Made by a program: the position numbers and the translations under genes. Shown here piece after piece: positions 18,901-27,623 of a DNA stretch of 64,000 nucleotides. Source of the DNA: CAIKMD01 sp036501365 (GTDB lineage: Bacteria; Pseudomonadota; Alphaproteobacteria; ATCC43930; CGMCC-115725); NCBI GenBank assembly GCA_036501365.1, contig DASYAL010000002.1, forward strand, positions 1 to 64,000, in the 5' to 3' direction. The notes beneath the pieces were generated by a model. The model was given only the letters and a program-made list of their open reading frames with translations, was not told the origin of the DNA and ran no database searches. Every line of letters begins with the position of its first letter. Within the stretch, counting starts at the first letter, position 1.

Positions 18901-19015
18901 AATCGAGCGAGATGGGCCCCCGCGACAACATCCAGACAGCGAAGCCGGCGATGACGGCCATGCCGGCAACCACCGCCGCCAGGACGCGCACGAGAATGCG
19001 GAACCCGCGACGCAT
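15926..19015 (-). CDS. AsmA-like/DUF3971 envelope protein (YhdP/TamB-type)
   Basis: A 1029-residue protein with one N-terminal transmembrane anchor (about residues 5-30, FRILVRVLAAVVAGMAVIAG) and a long periplasmic region of repeated beta-strands. This is the pattern of AsmA-like proteins (DUF3971 in the middle, AsmA_2-type C-terminus from about residue 850). Members such as YhdP form hydrophobic bridges thought to move phospholipid between membranes; a like role here is inference. The C-terminus ends with LNPLSTLAPGVLRQLFLF, family-like. It is divergent from glnE with a 113-base gap. It is intact and long for a single-copy AsmA member. Confidence 0.8.
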   Translation of the reverse strand: MRRGFRILVRVLAAVVAGMAVIAGFAVWMLSRGPISLDSVAPTIAAALSRGNGVTATVDHTLLSLNLDGHIGILARGVHLSRSDGGATLTLEQMNLEFSLRAALAGVIAPTRIAITRPALQLVREADGSFHLGIGGLAAPAAEDWGAKLLGDLVRPRGGAGTLGYLTQISIDQASLAVDDRSLGVTWRADAVDLSLERGEESTSGTFSIAAGSARFSGDYIYTLADNNLVVRLDFADLRPALWADAAPSLAGLAALDVPFSGEVVAVIDGAALTLRDATWDVSLGAGNIRQPALAGGMLAIAGARMQAGYDPAHQRLNIGLMTVELPHGAIGVAGAIDGVGAELLSGAQPPALDLRLTLAAEALRLDDFPALWPDYAAVDTRDWVTQHLHDGTVDRLQAQLDLHIDLAPDAPKRAIVNRFDGTLSFSGLSVEYFRPLPPALNVSGAARFDRTEIAFTATSGEVGGIKASGATARFYQLDTHDEQAKIHVEAAGPLAEALGLLDTPPLGYARAMGIDAKRATGKFAAQLDLAFPLVRDLPLDWIDYNATATLTGVGIGKVIAGRDLGGGNLTLKLDRDSAEASGKALLAGVPIELTWRQALQPKAAVRTRYDITSQLDDAQRDALGLGMFDGYVSGPIDLTANYTLSATRGDQLATTLDLSKSALTLPWLGWSKPAGTPATARATLDLAHDKITELRNVSITGAGMDAALSVQFGAAGVDGVVVDHLVTGQTDLHGSLGIGSDGRWTIAAEGKSLDATALMKELDERPNQAAEPPLTIDARVDRLILGPGRQASGVSALLVSDGPHWTKAAITLGLGGKAGAAVNFGGALGARQFKLTTDDFGALLRLADVYDNVQSGSLTLTGTAQDRDGQRVLVADAAGADYRVVGAPALARLLSLVSLSGVGALLSGEGIPFTRLGGQVIFAGDLISLNGMRAYGGALGINASGNVDRATGAMNIAGTLVPAYTLNSVLGDIPVLGNLLVGGAGQGIFAANFRIYGPREAPKVSVNPLSTLAPGVLRQLFLFSPGGP

Positions 19016-19128
19016 CTCAGAATCGGCGTCTTGTCATCGGGCCGGATTCGGCGGGAACGGTAGAGCGCGTTTCCCCGATGCCCGGAAATGCTCTAAGTCT
19101 TGATCCGCCCTAGCGCGAGCGTACGGCG

Positions 19129-22104
19129 ATGCCGGCCCCATTCTCTTCGCTCTCCCTCTATCAGGCGCTGCCGCCGCCTGCAGACGACAGCGCCGCGGCG
19201 ATCGGCCTGGCGCGCTGGCACGAGGCTATGGACGACGTCGCGGATGCCGTGCTTGCCCGCGCGATGCGGGCGCTCGCCGCGGATGCGGCGGGGCTAAGGC
19301 TGCTTTCGTCGATCTTCGGCAACAGCCCCTACCTTACCCAAAGCTGTCTCAAGGAGCCGGCATTCCTGATTCGACTCGCCGAACAGGGGCTCGACGCTAC
19401 TTTCGCTGAGATTCTGGCGGGGCTCAATCACGAACTCGCGACATCGGCCGGACGAGCCGCGGTGATGACGGCGCTGCGGGTGGCCAAACGCCGCGCCGCG
19501 CTCGCCATCGCTCTCGCCGATCTCGCCGGCGTCTGGGAGCTCCCGCGCGTAACCGGCGCGCTCAGCGAGTTTGCCGAATGCGCGCTCGACATCGTCGTAC
19601 AGCATTTGCTGGCAGGCGCAATCCAGGCGGAGGAGCTCGCGCCGGACGCTATCAATCGCAGCGGCCTTATCGTGCTCGGCATGGGCAAGCTCGGCGCGCG
19701 CGAGCTCAATTATTCGAGCGACGTCGATCTCATCGTCTTATTCGACGCCGAGCGCGCCGGCTATCGCGGCAAGCGCGACGTGCAGGCCTTCTTTACCGGC
19801 CTCGCGCATGAACTGGTGCGGATGATGGCCGAGCGCACGGTCGACGGCTATGTCTTCCGCGCCGATCTGCGGCTGCGGCCCGATCCGGGCTCGACGCCGC
19901 CGGCGGTCGCCATGCGCGCGGCGCTCGCCTATTACGAAAGCGCCGGACAGAACTGGGAGCGCGCGGCCTTCATCAAGGCACGGCCGGTCGCAGGCGATCG
20001 CGAGGCCGCGAGCGCCTTCCTCGCGGAGCTACGGCCTTTCCTCTGGCGCAAGAATCTCGATTTCGCCGCCATCGAGGACATCCATTCGATCAAGCGCCAG
20101 ATCAACGCGCAACGCGGCGGCGCACGGATCGCCGTCGCTGGGCACGATATCAAGCTCGGCCGCGGCGGCATCCGCGAGATCGAGTTTTTCGCCCAGACGC
20201 AACAGCTCATCTGGGGCGGGCGCAAGCCCGAGCTGCGCCTCGCCGGTACGCTCGATGCGCTCGATGCGCTCGCGGCGCAAGGGCTCGTCGGCCAAGAGGC
20301 GCGCGCGGCGCTGGCCGAGGCCTATCACTTCCTGCGCAAGCTCGAGCACCGACTGCAGATGATCGACGACGCCCAGACCCATTCCGTACCGCGCGAGCCG
20401 GCCGCGATCCATCGCGTCGCCGTGCTGATGGGCCACGCCGATGCCGCCGGTTTTGCCGAGGCGCTGACGGCGCAGCTCGCCGCGGTGGAGAGCGTCTATG
20501 CCGGGCTGTTCGAAGAAGCGCCAAGCTTGGCCTCGCCGGGAAACCTTGTCTTCACCGGCGCCGAGAACGATCCGGATACGCTGAAGACGCTGCGCGGTCT
20601 CGGCTTTGCCGATGCGGTAGCGATCTCGGCGATCATCCGCAACTGGCACCACGGGCGCTATCGCGCGACGCGCAGCGCGCGGGCGCGCGAGCTGTTGACC
20701 GAGCTGGTGCCGGCGCTGGTCGCGGCGTTTGGCGCGACGCCCAATCCCGACAGCGCCTTCATGCGCTTCGACGAGTTCCTCGGCCGGCTGCCGGCGGGTG
20801 TGCCGTTCCTCGCGCTGTTCTACAACAACCCGGGCATCTTGAGCCTTGTCGCCGAGATCATGGGCGCGGGCACGCGGCTGGCCGATGCCGTCGCGCACCG
20901 GCCGGCCTTGCTCGATGCCGTGCTGACGGCGAATTTCTTCGATCCGCCGCCGCCACGTCACGAGCTCGCTGCCGAGCTCGACGCAATGCTCGATCGCGCG
21001 GGTCACTACGAGGAACTGCTCGATCTCGCGCGCCGCTGGGTCGGCGACCGCAAGTTCCAAGTCGGCGTGCAGTTGCTGCGCCATCGCCTCGACGGCGAGG
21101 CCGCGGGCGCAGCCTATGCCGACATCGCCGAGACGGCGCTCGCCGCGCTGCTCCCGCGCGTCGTCGCCGATTTTGCACGCAGCCACGGTACGATCGCCGG
21201 TGGCGCGATGACCGTGTTGGCGCTCGGCAAGCTCGGCAGCGGCGAAATGACCCCGACCTCGGATCTCGATCTCGTCGTGATCTACGATTGTGCCGAGGGC
21301 GCGGAGATGTCGGACGGCGAGCGGTCCCTCTCGACGTCGGCCTATTACGCGCGGCTGGCGCAGCGCTATATCAACGCGCTGACCGCACCGACCTCGGAGG
21401 GCGCGCTTTACGAGGTCGATATGCGGCTCCGGCCCTCGGGCACCTCAGGACCGCTAGCGACCTCGCTTGCGGCGTTCCGTCGCTATCACGACGAAGCCGC
21501 CTGGACCTGGGAACAGATGGCCCTCACGCGGGCGCGTATCGTCGCCGGCCCGCCGGCGCTCGCCGAGACCGTCGCCGAGTCGATCGCACAGGTGCTGACA
21601 CGAGCGCGCGATGCCGGCCAGCTCGCGATCGATGTCGACGACATGCGCCGACGCATCGCCGAGCAGCATCGCGACCCGCCGCTCTGGCACGTGAAGCACC
21701 TGCGTGGCGGCCTGGTCGATATCGAATTCGTCGCGCAATACCTGCAATTGCGCGACGCTGCGGCGAAGCCCGGCCTCGTCGAGGTCAATACCCTCGCCGC
21801 CCTCAAGAAACTCGCGGCCGCCAGCAGCCTCGCCGCCGATGCCGCCGCCGATTTGATCGCCGCGCTGACGTTGTGGCGTGATGTGCAGGGTCTCCTGAAG
21901 CTCACCGCTGAGGAGCCCTTCGACGAGGACGCGGCGACGCCCTCGCTCAAGGCGCTGCTCGCCGCCGGCGCCGGTGCCGCCGATTTCGCCGCGCTCAAGG
22001 ACAAGATGGCTGCCACCGCCAGCCGCGCCTTGGCGCGATACGAAGCGATCGTCGCACAGCCGGCAGCCGAAGCGCGGTCGCGCGCGGCGGCAAAAGCGTT
22101 ATGA
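19129..22104 (+). CDS. glnE: Bifunctional glutamine synthetase adenylyltransferase/adenylyl-removing enzyme
   Basis: A 991-residue regulator of glutamine synthetase, which it adenylylates or de-adenylylates in response to PII and glutamine. The two nucleotidyltransferase domains are visible. The N-terminal domain has LGMGKLGARELNYSSDVDL (about residues 182-200). The C-terminal one has LALGKLGSGEMTPTSDLDLV (about 700-720). Both keep the paired Asp of the GSxxDxD-type active site. HLRGGLVDIEFVAQY lies in the linker/C-terminal helical region. It is full length for the family. The last six bases overlap the end of the convergent 22099-22512 gene. Confidence 0.95.
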   Translation: MPAPFSSLSLYQALPPPADDSAAAIGLARWHEAMDDVADAVLARAMRALAADAAGLRLLSSIFGNSPYLTQSCLKEPAFLIRLAEQGLDATFAEILAGLNHELATSAGRAAVMTALRVAKRRAALAIALADLAGVWELPRVTGALSEFAECALDIVVQHLLAGAIQAEELAPDAINRSGLIVLGMGKLGARELNYSSDVDLIVLFDAERAGYRGKRDVQAFFTGLAHELVRMMAERTVDGYVFRADLRLRPDPGSTPPAVAMRAALAYYESAGQNWERAAFIKARPVAGDREAASAFLAELRPFLWRKNLDFAAIEDIHSIKRQINAQRGGARIAVAGHDIKLGRGGIREIEFFAQTQQLIWGGRKPELRLAGTLDALDALAAQGLVGQEARAALAEAYHFLRKLEHRLQMIDDAQTHSVPREPAAIHRVAVLMGHADAAGFAEALTAQLAAVESVYAGLFEEAPSLASPGNLVFTGAENDPDTLKTLRGLGFADAVAISAIIRNWHHGRYRATRSARARELLTELVPALVAAFGATPNPDSAFMRFDEFLGRLPAGVPFLALFYNNPGILSLVAEIMGAGTRLADAVAHRPALLDAVLTANFFDPPPPRHELAAELDAMLDRAGHYEELLDLARRWVGDRKFQVGVQLLRHRLDGEAAGAAYADIAETALAALLPRVVADFARSHGTIAGGAMTVLALGKLGSGEMTPTSDLDLVVIYDCAEGAEMSDGERSLSTSAYYARLAQRYINALTAPTSEGALYEVDMRLRPSGTSGPLATSLAAFRRYHDEAAWTWEQMALTRARIVAGPPALAETVAESIAQVLTRARDAGQLAIDVDDMRRRIAEQHRDPPLWHVKHLRGGLVDIEFVAQYLQLRDAAAKPGLVEVNTLAALKKLAAASSLAADAAADLIAALTLWRDVQGLLKLTAEEPFDEDAATPSLKALLAAGAGAADFAALKDKMAATASRALARYEAIVAQPAAEARSRAAAKAL

Positions 22105-22512
22105 GGGTTGCGCGCCGTTCCTGCGCATCAGCCAGATCTCGTCGCGATAGGCGATCGAGATCTCTTCCTGGTCGAGGGCCTGCGCGAGGCACGAGCCGAG
22201 GTCGTTCAACGCCGTTTCGATATCGGCGTCGGTCGGATGCGGCGAGGACGGCTGGACCTCGCCGGCGAAGATTGCCACCGCTTCGCGCATCGCCGTGCCA
22301 TCCTTCGCATAGATGATCTCGCCGCGCGTCATCATGCCCGACAAAACCGCGAGGCCGCGTGCCTGCCGGTCGGCAAGCCAGCGTTCGGCCACGGCAACCG
22401 CCTGGGCGACGTCGAAAATGACGCCGTCCGCGCCGTAGCCGGCGCGCAGGCCGATCGTGATCCTGAATTCGCGCCTTTCGCCGCGCGATGCGATAGACAT
22501 GGAGCTGGTCAT
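22099..22512 (-). CDS. Hypothetical protein, unrecognised
   Basis: A 137-residue soluble protein with no signal peptide or transmembrane helix. I see a central alanine-rich helix (AQAVAVAERWLADRQARG) and alternating beta-strand-like segments (FRITIGLRAGYG, GEIIYAKDG, AVAIFAGEV, EISIAYRDEIWLM). The overall pattern suggests a small alpha/beta fold, but I cannot assign a family. It lies 31 bases downstream of the topoisomerase IB gene in the same direction and may be its operon partner. It ends inside glnE by six bases. Confidence 0.6.
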   Translation of the reverse strand: MTSSMSIASRGERREFRITIGLRAGYGADGVIFDVAQAVAVAERWLADRQARGLAVLSGMMTRGEIIYAKDGTAMREAVAIFAGEVQPSSPHPTDADIETALNDLGSCLAQALDQEEISIAYRDEIWLMRRNGAQPS

Positions 22513-22543
22513 TGCCCCGAATCCCCGGCGTGTCCACGCCAGT

Positions 22544-23653
22544 TTACGATCGAATGCCCGGCATCGTCTGCAGGAATTTCACCAACGCGATCTCTTCCGC
22601 TACGAGACCGCCGCGCGCGCGGGCGCGCCGCGCCGTCATGGAGGCTTCGAGCTTTCCGCTGAGGTAGCCCTCGATCACCGCCGGGTGGATATAACATTTG
22701 CGGCAGATCGCGGCGGTGTTGCCGAGCAGCTTCGCCACCGCGGTAACAGCTTGGACGACGTTCTTCTTGCCGCCGCCCGGACCGGGCGGGCCGATATGGC
22801 GCAGGGCGACCACGGCGAGCTTGGTACCCGCCCAGGTGCGGAAGTCCTTGGCGGTGATCTCGTCGCCCGTGATCTCGCGCAAGTAGCCGTTCACGTCGTC
22901 CGAGCTCACGCTGCGCGGACTGCCATCTTCGTCGAGGTACTGAAACAATTCCTGGCCCGGCAGGTCCTGGCATTTGCGGACAATGCGCGCCAACCGCCGG
23001 TCCTCGAGATCGATCCGCCGCTGGATGCCGTGCTTGGCGCGAAAGTCGAAGGCGATCTTGCCGCCGTTCACCCGGACATGGCGGTTGTGCAGGGTGGTCA
23101 AGCCGAAGCTTTTGTTGGTGCGCGCATATTCCTTATTGCCGACGCGCGCCAAAGTGCGCTCGAGCAGCGAGACGATCGCGGCGAGCACCTTGTTGCGCGG
23201 CAGGCCGGGAAGGTCGAGATCCTGCTCGACGCGCGCCCTGATCTTCGGCAGCACCTGGGCGAAGACTTGGAGCTTGGCGTATTTCGCCTGGTCGCGCACC
23301 GCGCGCCACTCGAGGTGATAGCGGTATTGCTTGCGGCCGCGCGCATCCTGTCCCACCGCCTGGAGATGCCCGCGCGGGTCCTTGCAGATCCAGACATTCG
23401 TATAGGCAGGCGGGATCGCGAGCGAGCGGATACGCTGCAAGGTCGCCGCGTCGCGCACGCGATTGCCGTTGCTATCGCGGTAGATGAAACCCTGCGGCGC
23501 CGATAGGCGGGTAATGCCCGGCCGGTCGGTGCTGACATAGCGCAGCCCCGCCTCGTCCGCCGCGACCATCGGGTCGAGCAACACCGGCGCCCGCGTAAAG
23601 CTGCGGCTCTGCGGCTTCTTCCGGAAGTCGGATATGACGGTCGGTGCGTCCAT
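22544..23653 (-). CDS. DNA topoisomerase IB (poxvirus/eukaryote type)
   Basis: A 369-residue type IB topoisomerase that relaxes supercoils through a 3'-phosphotyrosyl intermediate. The N-terminal domain has GFIYRDSNGNRVRD and IPPAYTNVWICKDPRGHLQA. The catalytic domain carries the active-site basic residues (RYHLEWR region, KDFRTWAGT, RHIG-type His segment) and the nucleophile Tyr321 in CRKCYIHP. Bacterial topo IB is known in many soil proteobacteria as an accessory enzyme. It is divergent from bcp and followed by a hypothetical gene. The length is normal (bacterial forms about 330-380). Confidence 0.93.
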   Translation of the reverse strand: MDAPTVISDFRKKPQSRSFTRAPVLLDPMVAADEAGLRYVSTDRPGITRLSAPQGFIYRDSNGNRVRDAATLQRIRSLAIPPAYTNVWICKDPRGHLQAVGQDARGRKQYRYHLEWRAVRDQAKYAKLQVFAQVLPKIRARVEQDLDLPGLPRNKVLAAIVSLLERTLARVGNKEYARTNKSFGLTTLHNRHVRVNGGKIAFDFRAKHGIQRRIDLEDRRLARIVRKCQDLPGQELFQYLDEDGSPRSVSSDDVNGYLREITGDEITAKDFRTWAGTKLAVVALRHIGPPGPGGGKKNVVQAVTAVAKLLGNTAAICRKCYIHPAVIEGYLSGKLEASMTARRARARGGLVAEEIALVKFLQTMPGIRS

Positions 23654-23718
23654 GGTGCCGGAGTAAGAAGGCGAAAGCTAAAGAAAGTATTGCGTTGTGG
23701 GGTCCGGACGCCGCGATT

Positions 23719-23746
23719 TTGCCCTTTTCCGCCGGTCTGTTATCGT
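23719..23746 (+). promoter_or_regulatory. Candidate sigma-70-like promoter for bcp
   Basis: TTGCCC (23719-23724) and TATCGT (23741-23746) are separated by 16 bases, followed by a GGGAGG ribosome site at 23760-23765 and the bcp ATG at 23772. The -10 match is 4 of 6. It is a visual call only. Confidence 0.35.
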
Positions 23747-23771
23747 GCCCACCCTCAACGGGAGGTTAATC

Positions 23772-24232
<461 letters not shown>

Positions 24233-24236
<4 letters not shown>

Positions 24237-25021
24237 CGTCCCTCACCGCCTCCGCTTGTGCGGTGCTGAGCGCGGCCGAGCCGGCAGAAAAGGTCGCGCT
24301 GTCGCATCGCGTCGCCCGGGCTTGGCGCGACGGCGCCCTCGCCGCGGTCGGCACGGCGCGGCCGCCGGAACGCCCCGCGCGGCCGGCGAAACCCGAGCTC
24401 AAAAACCCGCACGAGATGCCGCGCCGGCGCGGCGCCGGCGCGCGCGCCAACCGCATTGCCTTGCTGCACGCGGTCGCGCATATCGAGCTCAACGCCATCG
24501 ACCTCGCCTGGGATCTGATCGCGCGTTTCGCGGCGCCCGATCTGCCCCGCGCCTTCTTCGACGATTGGGTCACGGTCGCCGAGCAAGAGGCGACGCATCA
24601 TACACTCGTCGCCGCACGGCTCACCGAGCTCGGCGCCAGTTACGGCGACCTGCCGGCGCATGACGGGCTGTGGCAAGCCGCGCGGGCCACCGCCCACGAT
24701 CTTCTCGCTCGGCTCGCGATCGTGCCGCTGGTGCTGGAGGCCCGCGGCCTCGATGTGACACCCGGCATGATAGAGAAGCTGCGCCGCCAGGGCGACGAAG
24801 CCAGCGTCGCCGCGCTCGAGCTGATCTACCGCGAGGAGATCGGCCATGTCGCCGCCGGCGAGCGCTGGTTCCGCTGGGAATGCGAAAGGCGCGGCGTCGA
24901 TCCGGTCACCACCTATCGCGATCTGGTGCGCCGCCATCATGGCGGCGGACTGAAGCCGCCCTTCAACCACACAGCGCGGGATCGCGCGGGATTCGCGGCG
25001 GCCTTCTACGAGGCCGTATAA
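24233..25021 (+). CDS. DUF455 ferritin-like protein
   Basis: A 262-residue helical protein of the DUF455 family, which belongs to the ferritin-like superfamily. Metal-ligand motifs expected of a di-iron four-helix bundle are visible: HIELNAIDLAWD (about residues 83-94), EQEATHHTLV (about 121-130), a helix with Glu in VLEARGLDVTPG, and EEIGHVAAGERWF near residue 202. The first 60 residues form a Pro/Arg-rich linker. It starts with GTG overlapping the bcp stop. The coupling to a peroxiredoxin suggests a role in oxidative metabolism, but the reaction is not established. Confidence 0.8.
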
Positions 25022-25041
25022 GCCCCGCCGAGGGAGCAACC

Positions 25042-26109
25042 ATGCCGGGCGATATCAACACGCAAATCCTTCTCGCCGCCCGACCGCAGGGTGCGCCGAA
25101 GGACAGCGATTTCAAGATCGTCGCAACGCCGATCCCCGAACCCGGTCCGGGCGAGATGCTGCTGCGCACGGTCTACCTCGGCCTCGATCCGGTGATCCGG
25201 CTGCGCATGAACGAAGGCTCCTATTGGCCCGCTTTCGAGCTCGGCAAGCCGTTGGGCGCGCGCACGGTCTGCGCCGTGGCCAAATCGAACAACCCGGCTT
25301 TCGCGGCGGGCGATCTCCTCGTCATGCAAGGCATCTGGGCCAATTACATGATCTCGGACGGCAAGGCGCCGGTCAGCGCCGCCAATACCCAGGCGGCGAA
25401 TCTGCCGAAGCTCGATCCGGCGCGCGGCTCGATCACCGCGCCGCTGCATGTGCTCGGCATCACCGGCTTCACCGCTTATGTCGGCGTCAGCGAGATCGGC
25501 CAGCCCAAGCCGGGCGAGACCGTGGTCGTCTCCGGCGCCTCGGGCGCGGTCGGCTCGGTCGCCGGACAGATCGCGAAGCTCAAAGGCTGCCGCGTGATCG
25601 GCATCGCCGGCGGCGCGCCCAAATGCGAATTCGTCAAGGACGAGCTCGGCTTCGATGCCGCAGTCGATTACAAGCGCGCCGATTTCGCCGCCGCGCTCAA
25701 GGCCGCCTGCCCGCAGGGTGTCGATGTCTATTTCGAGAATGTCGGCGGCGCGGTCTTCGACGTGGTCTTCCCGCTGCTCAACCGCTACGCGCGCGTGCCG
25801 GTCTGCGGCACAGTCTCGGAATACAACGCCACGACGCGCGAGAAAGTCGAAGACAAGCTGCCGGCGCTGCTGCTGGCGACGCTCGGCAAGCGCTTGCGCC
25901 TGCAGGGTTTCGTCATCGGCGACTGGTTCGCGAAGATGCCCGACTTCCAGCGTGCGGCCGGCCAATGGTTGCGCGAGGGCAAGCTCAAATACCGCGAGGA
26001 ATTCGTCGACGAGCTCGAGAACGCGCCGCGCGCCTTCATGGCAATGCTCAAGGCCGAAAGCTTCGGCAAGGTGATCGTCCGCATCTCGGACGATCCGACG
26101 CGGCGGTAA
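25042..26109 (+). CDS. NADP-dependent oxidoreductase of the LTB4DH/CurA type
   Basis: A 355-residue zinc-free medium-chain reductase resembling leukotriene B4 12-hydroxydehydrogenase and CurA, which reduce alpha,beta-unsaturated ketones or aldehydes with NADPH. The substrate-site loop YLGLDPVIRLRMN is at about 48-60. The nucleotide-binding stretch VVSGASGAVGSVAGQIAK (about 157-174) is followed by NADPH-preferring residues. VYFENVGGAVFDVVFPLLN is also diagnostic of the group. AGGGAG precedes the ATG at 25042; the frame open from 24670 shadows DUF455. It follows DUF455 by 20 bases and probably shares its transcript. Confidence 0.85.
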   Translation: MPGDINTQILLAARPQGAPKDSDFKIVATPIPEPGPGEMLLRTVYLGLDPVIRLRMNEGSYWPAFELGKPLGARTVCAVAKSNNPAFAAGDLLVMQGIWANYMISDGKAPVSAANTQAANLPKLDPARGSITAPLHVLGITGFTAYVGVSEIGQPKPGETVVVSGASGAVGSVAGQIAKLKGCRVIGIAGGAPKCEFVKDELGFDAAVDYKRADFAAALKAACPQGVDVYFENVGGAVFDVVFPLLNRYARVPVCGTVSEYNATTREKVEDKLPALLLATLGKRLRLQGFVIGDWFAKMPDFQRAAGQWLREGKLKYREEFVDELENAPRAFMAMLKAESFGKVIVRISDDPTRR

Positions 26110-26117
26110 GGTAAGTT

Positions 26118-26197
26118 CGTCTTTGCGAGGAACGCAGCGACGAAGCAAACCAGCTTGCGCGCCCGCTCTGCATTGTTTCGCTTAGCTAGCAATGACG
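26118..26197. repeat. Imperfect palindromic intergenic repeat (REP/MITE-like)
   Basis: The two ends, CGTCTTTGCGAGGAACGC and the reverse complement of GCTAGCAATGACG, form an inverted repeat; internally GAAGCAAACCAG pairs with CTGCATTGTTTCGC. This resembles the widespread 'cattgcgagg...cgaagcaatc' palindromes scattered between genes of many bacteria (recalled, not searched). It lies between two convergent genes and could also act as a transcription stop. I saw no second copy in the window. Confidence 0.55.
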
Positions 26198-26205
26198 CGA
26201 GAGTG

Positions 26206-26670
26206 CTACAGCTTCCCCTCTTGCACCAGCGAGCGCACGCGGGCGAGCGTCGCTTTCACCGCGCCGACATAGGACTCCTTCATCGCTTCGCCCTTGGCGC
26301 TCTCTTCGGCCGTGCCGGGCGCGGCACCGGGAAGGTTCACGGCGAAGGTGAAAGTCAGCAGCAGCCCGTGCGCGCTCTCGCTGATGACATTGGTGATCCA
26401 GCCGGCGTTGTCGGTCGTGCCGACGCGCTCGAACAGAACCTCAACCGGCGACGTGAAGGTGATCTTCTCATGGAAGCGATGACCGTCAGCCACCACCTCG
26501 CGCAACAGTTCGTCCGCGTGGCGCTCGATCACGGTGCAGCTTTGCATTCGCGGCACGAAGAGCACCGCATTCTCGGCCTTCATGACGAGGCCACGCCATA
26601 CCTGGTCCTGACTAAGGCGCGGGGTCGCGCCTTCGGGATTCACATCGACCGCGACCGAGAGCACGTACAT
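26206..26670 (-). CDS. DUF1857 (AtaL-like) SRPBCC-fold protein
   Basis: A 154-residue protein of the DUF1857/AtaL-like family, part of the START/SRPBCC ligand-binding superfamily. Typical features are VDVNPEGATPRLSQDQVWRG at the start, LVMKAENAVLFVPRM, and the strand pair KITFTSPVEVLFERVG. I take the ATG at 26670 (MYVLSV) since the upstream 29 codons are not family-like. It lies 14 bases downstream of the first ABC substrate-binding protein gene and is probably co-transcribed. The function is unknown; a role with the transported compound is only a guess. Confidence 0.75.
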   Translation of the reverse strand: MYVLSVAVDVNPEGATPRLSQDQVWRGLVMKAENAVLFVPRMQSCTVIERHADELLREVVADGHRFHEKITFTSPVEVLFERVGTTDNAGWITNVISESAHGLLLTFTFAVNLPGAAPGTAEESAKGEAMKESYVGAVKATLARVRSLVQEGKL

Positions 26671-26684
26671 CGGCAACTCCTCCG

Positions 26685-27623
26685 CTATGGCACCATCACG
26701 CTGGCCGGATCGAGCGCTTTCGTCAGCATCTTCTGCTGCCGCATGATATCGACCCAATAGCGGATCTGCGAAGCGTCGACGGTCGCCGTCATCGGCGGGA
26801 TCGGGATCGTCTTCAGCACCTCGGGCGGAATCTTGACGTAGTGCGACAACGCCTCGGGGCCGCGATCGGGATGCGCCTTGTCATAGTCGAGCGCATCGGC
26901 GAGGGCGGCGCGGAACGCCTTGATCCCCGCGGGATGCTCGGTCGCGTATTTGCCCGTCGAGGCCCAGACCACCGGCGGAATGCCAGCCGGCAGATCGTCG
27001 ACATAGTAGGAGAGAATCCGCCCGCCGCCGCTATTGACCATGCGCGACATGAAGGGCTCGACCGGCACCACCGCATCGACCCGCCCCGATTTGAGGATGT
27101 CGGCGAGCTGCACCATCGGCTGCTCGACGAAGTGGACCTGCGCCTTGTCGATGCCGCGATCCTGAAGCCATTTCACGACGAGGATATGCAGCAGATCGTT
27201 GAGCCCGGGCACGGCGACGGTCTTGCCCTTGAGATCGGCGGCGGTCTTGAGGTCGCTATCGGCGCGCACGACGATGCCGGCGAGGTGATAGCCTGCGGCG
27301 GTTTGGTCAGCGCCGGCGATGATCTTGATGTCGAGGCCGTTGTCGTCGGCGAGCAGCACCGCCGGCGGCGTCACGCCGCCGATATCGATCGAGCCGCCGG
27401 TCAGCACCGTCGGAATCGCAACCAGCGAGACCTGCGTCAGCTTCAAATCGGCATCGAGCCCGTGCTTCTCGAAGAAGCCCTGATCCTTGGCGATAAAGGC
27501 CAAGAGAAAATCGGCGACCGAATTGTAGCCGATGGTCGCCTTCTCGAGCGCAATCGCCGGTGCCGGCAAGCCGATCAAAGCGGCCAGCAGAAGAAGCGAT
27601 AAAAGTCCACCCAATCGTTTCAT
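26685..27623 (-). CDS. ABC transporter substrate-binding protein (NMT1/SsuA-like), first of two
   Basis: A 312-residue periplasmic binding protein with a signal peptide (KRLGGLLSLLLLAALIGLPAPAIA, cleavage near residue 25). The mature fold is the NitT/TauT type: strand ATIGYNSVADFLLAFIAKDQ, then GLDADLKLTQVS, and GGVTPPAVLLADD, as in sulfonate, nitrate and thiamine-precursor binding proteins. The ligand cannot be chosen from sequence. A GGGGGAGG ribosome site precedes the ATG. It is divergent from the permease-ATPase-permease-SBP operon beginning at 27985 and is followed by the DUF1857 gene. Confidence 0.85.
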   Translation of the reverse strand: MKRLGGLLSLLLLAALIGLPAPAIALEKATIGYNSVADFLLAFIAKDQGFFEKHGLDADLKLTQVSLVAIPTVLTGGSIDIGGVTPPAVLLADDNGLDIKIIAGADQTAAGYHLAGIVVRADSDLKTAADLKGKTVAVPGLNDLLHILVVKWLQDRGIDKAQVHFVEQPMVQLADILKSGRVDAVVPVEPFMSRMVNSGGGRILSYYVDDLPAGIPPVVWASTGKYATEHPAGIKAFRAALADALDYDKAHPDRGPEALSHYVKIPPEVLKTIPIPPMTATVDASQIRYWVDIMRQQKMLTKALDPASVMVP

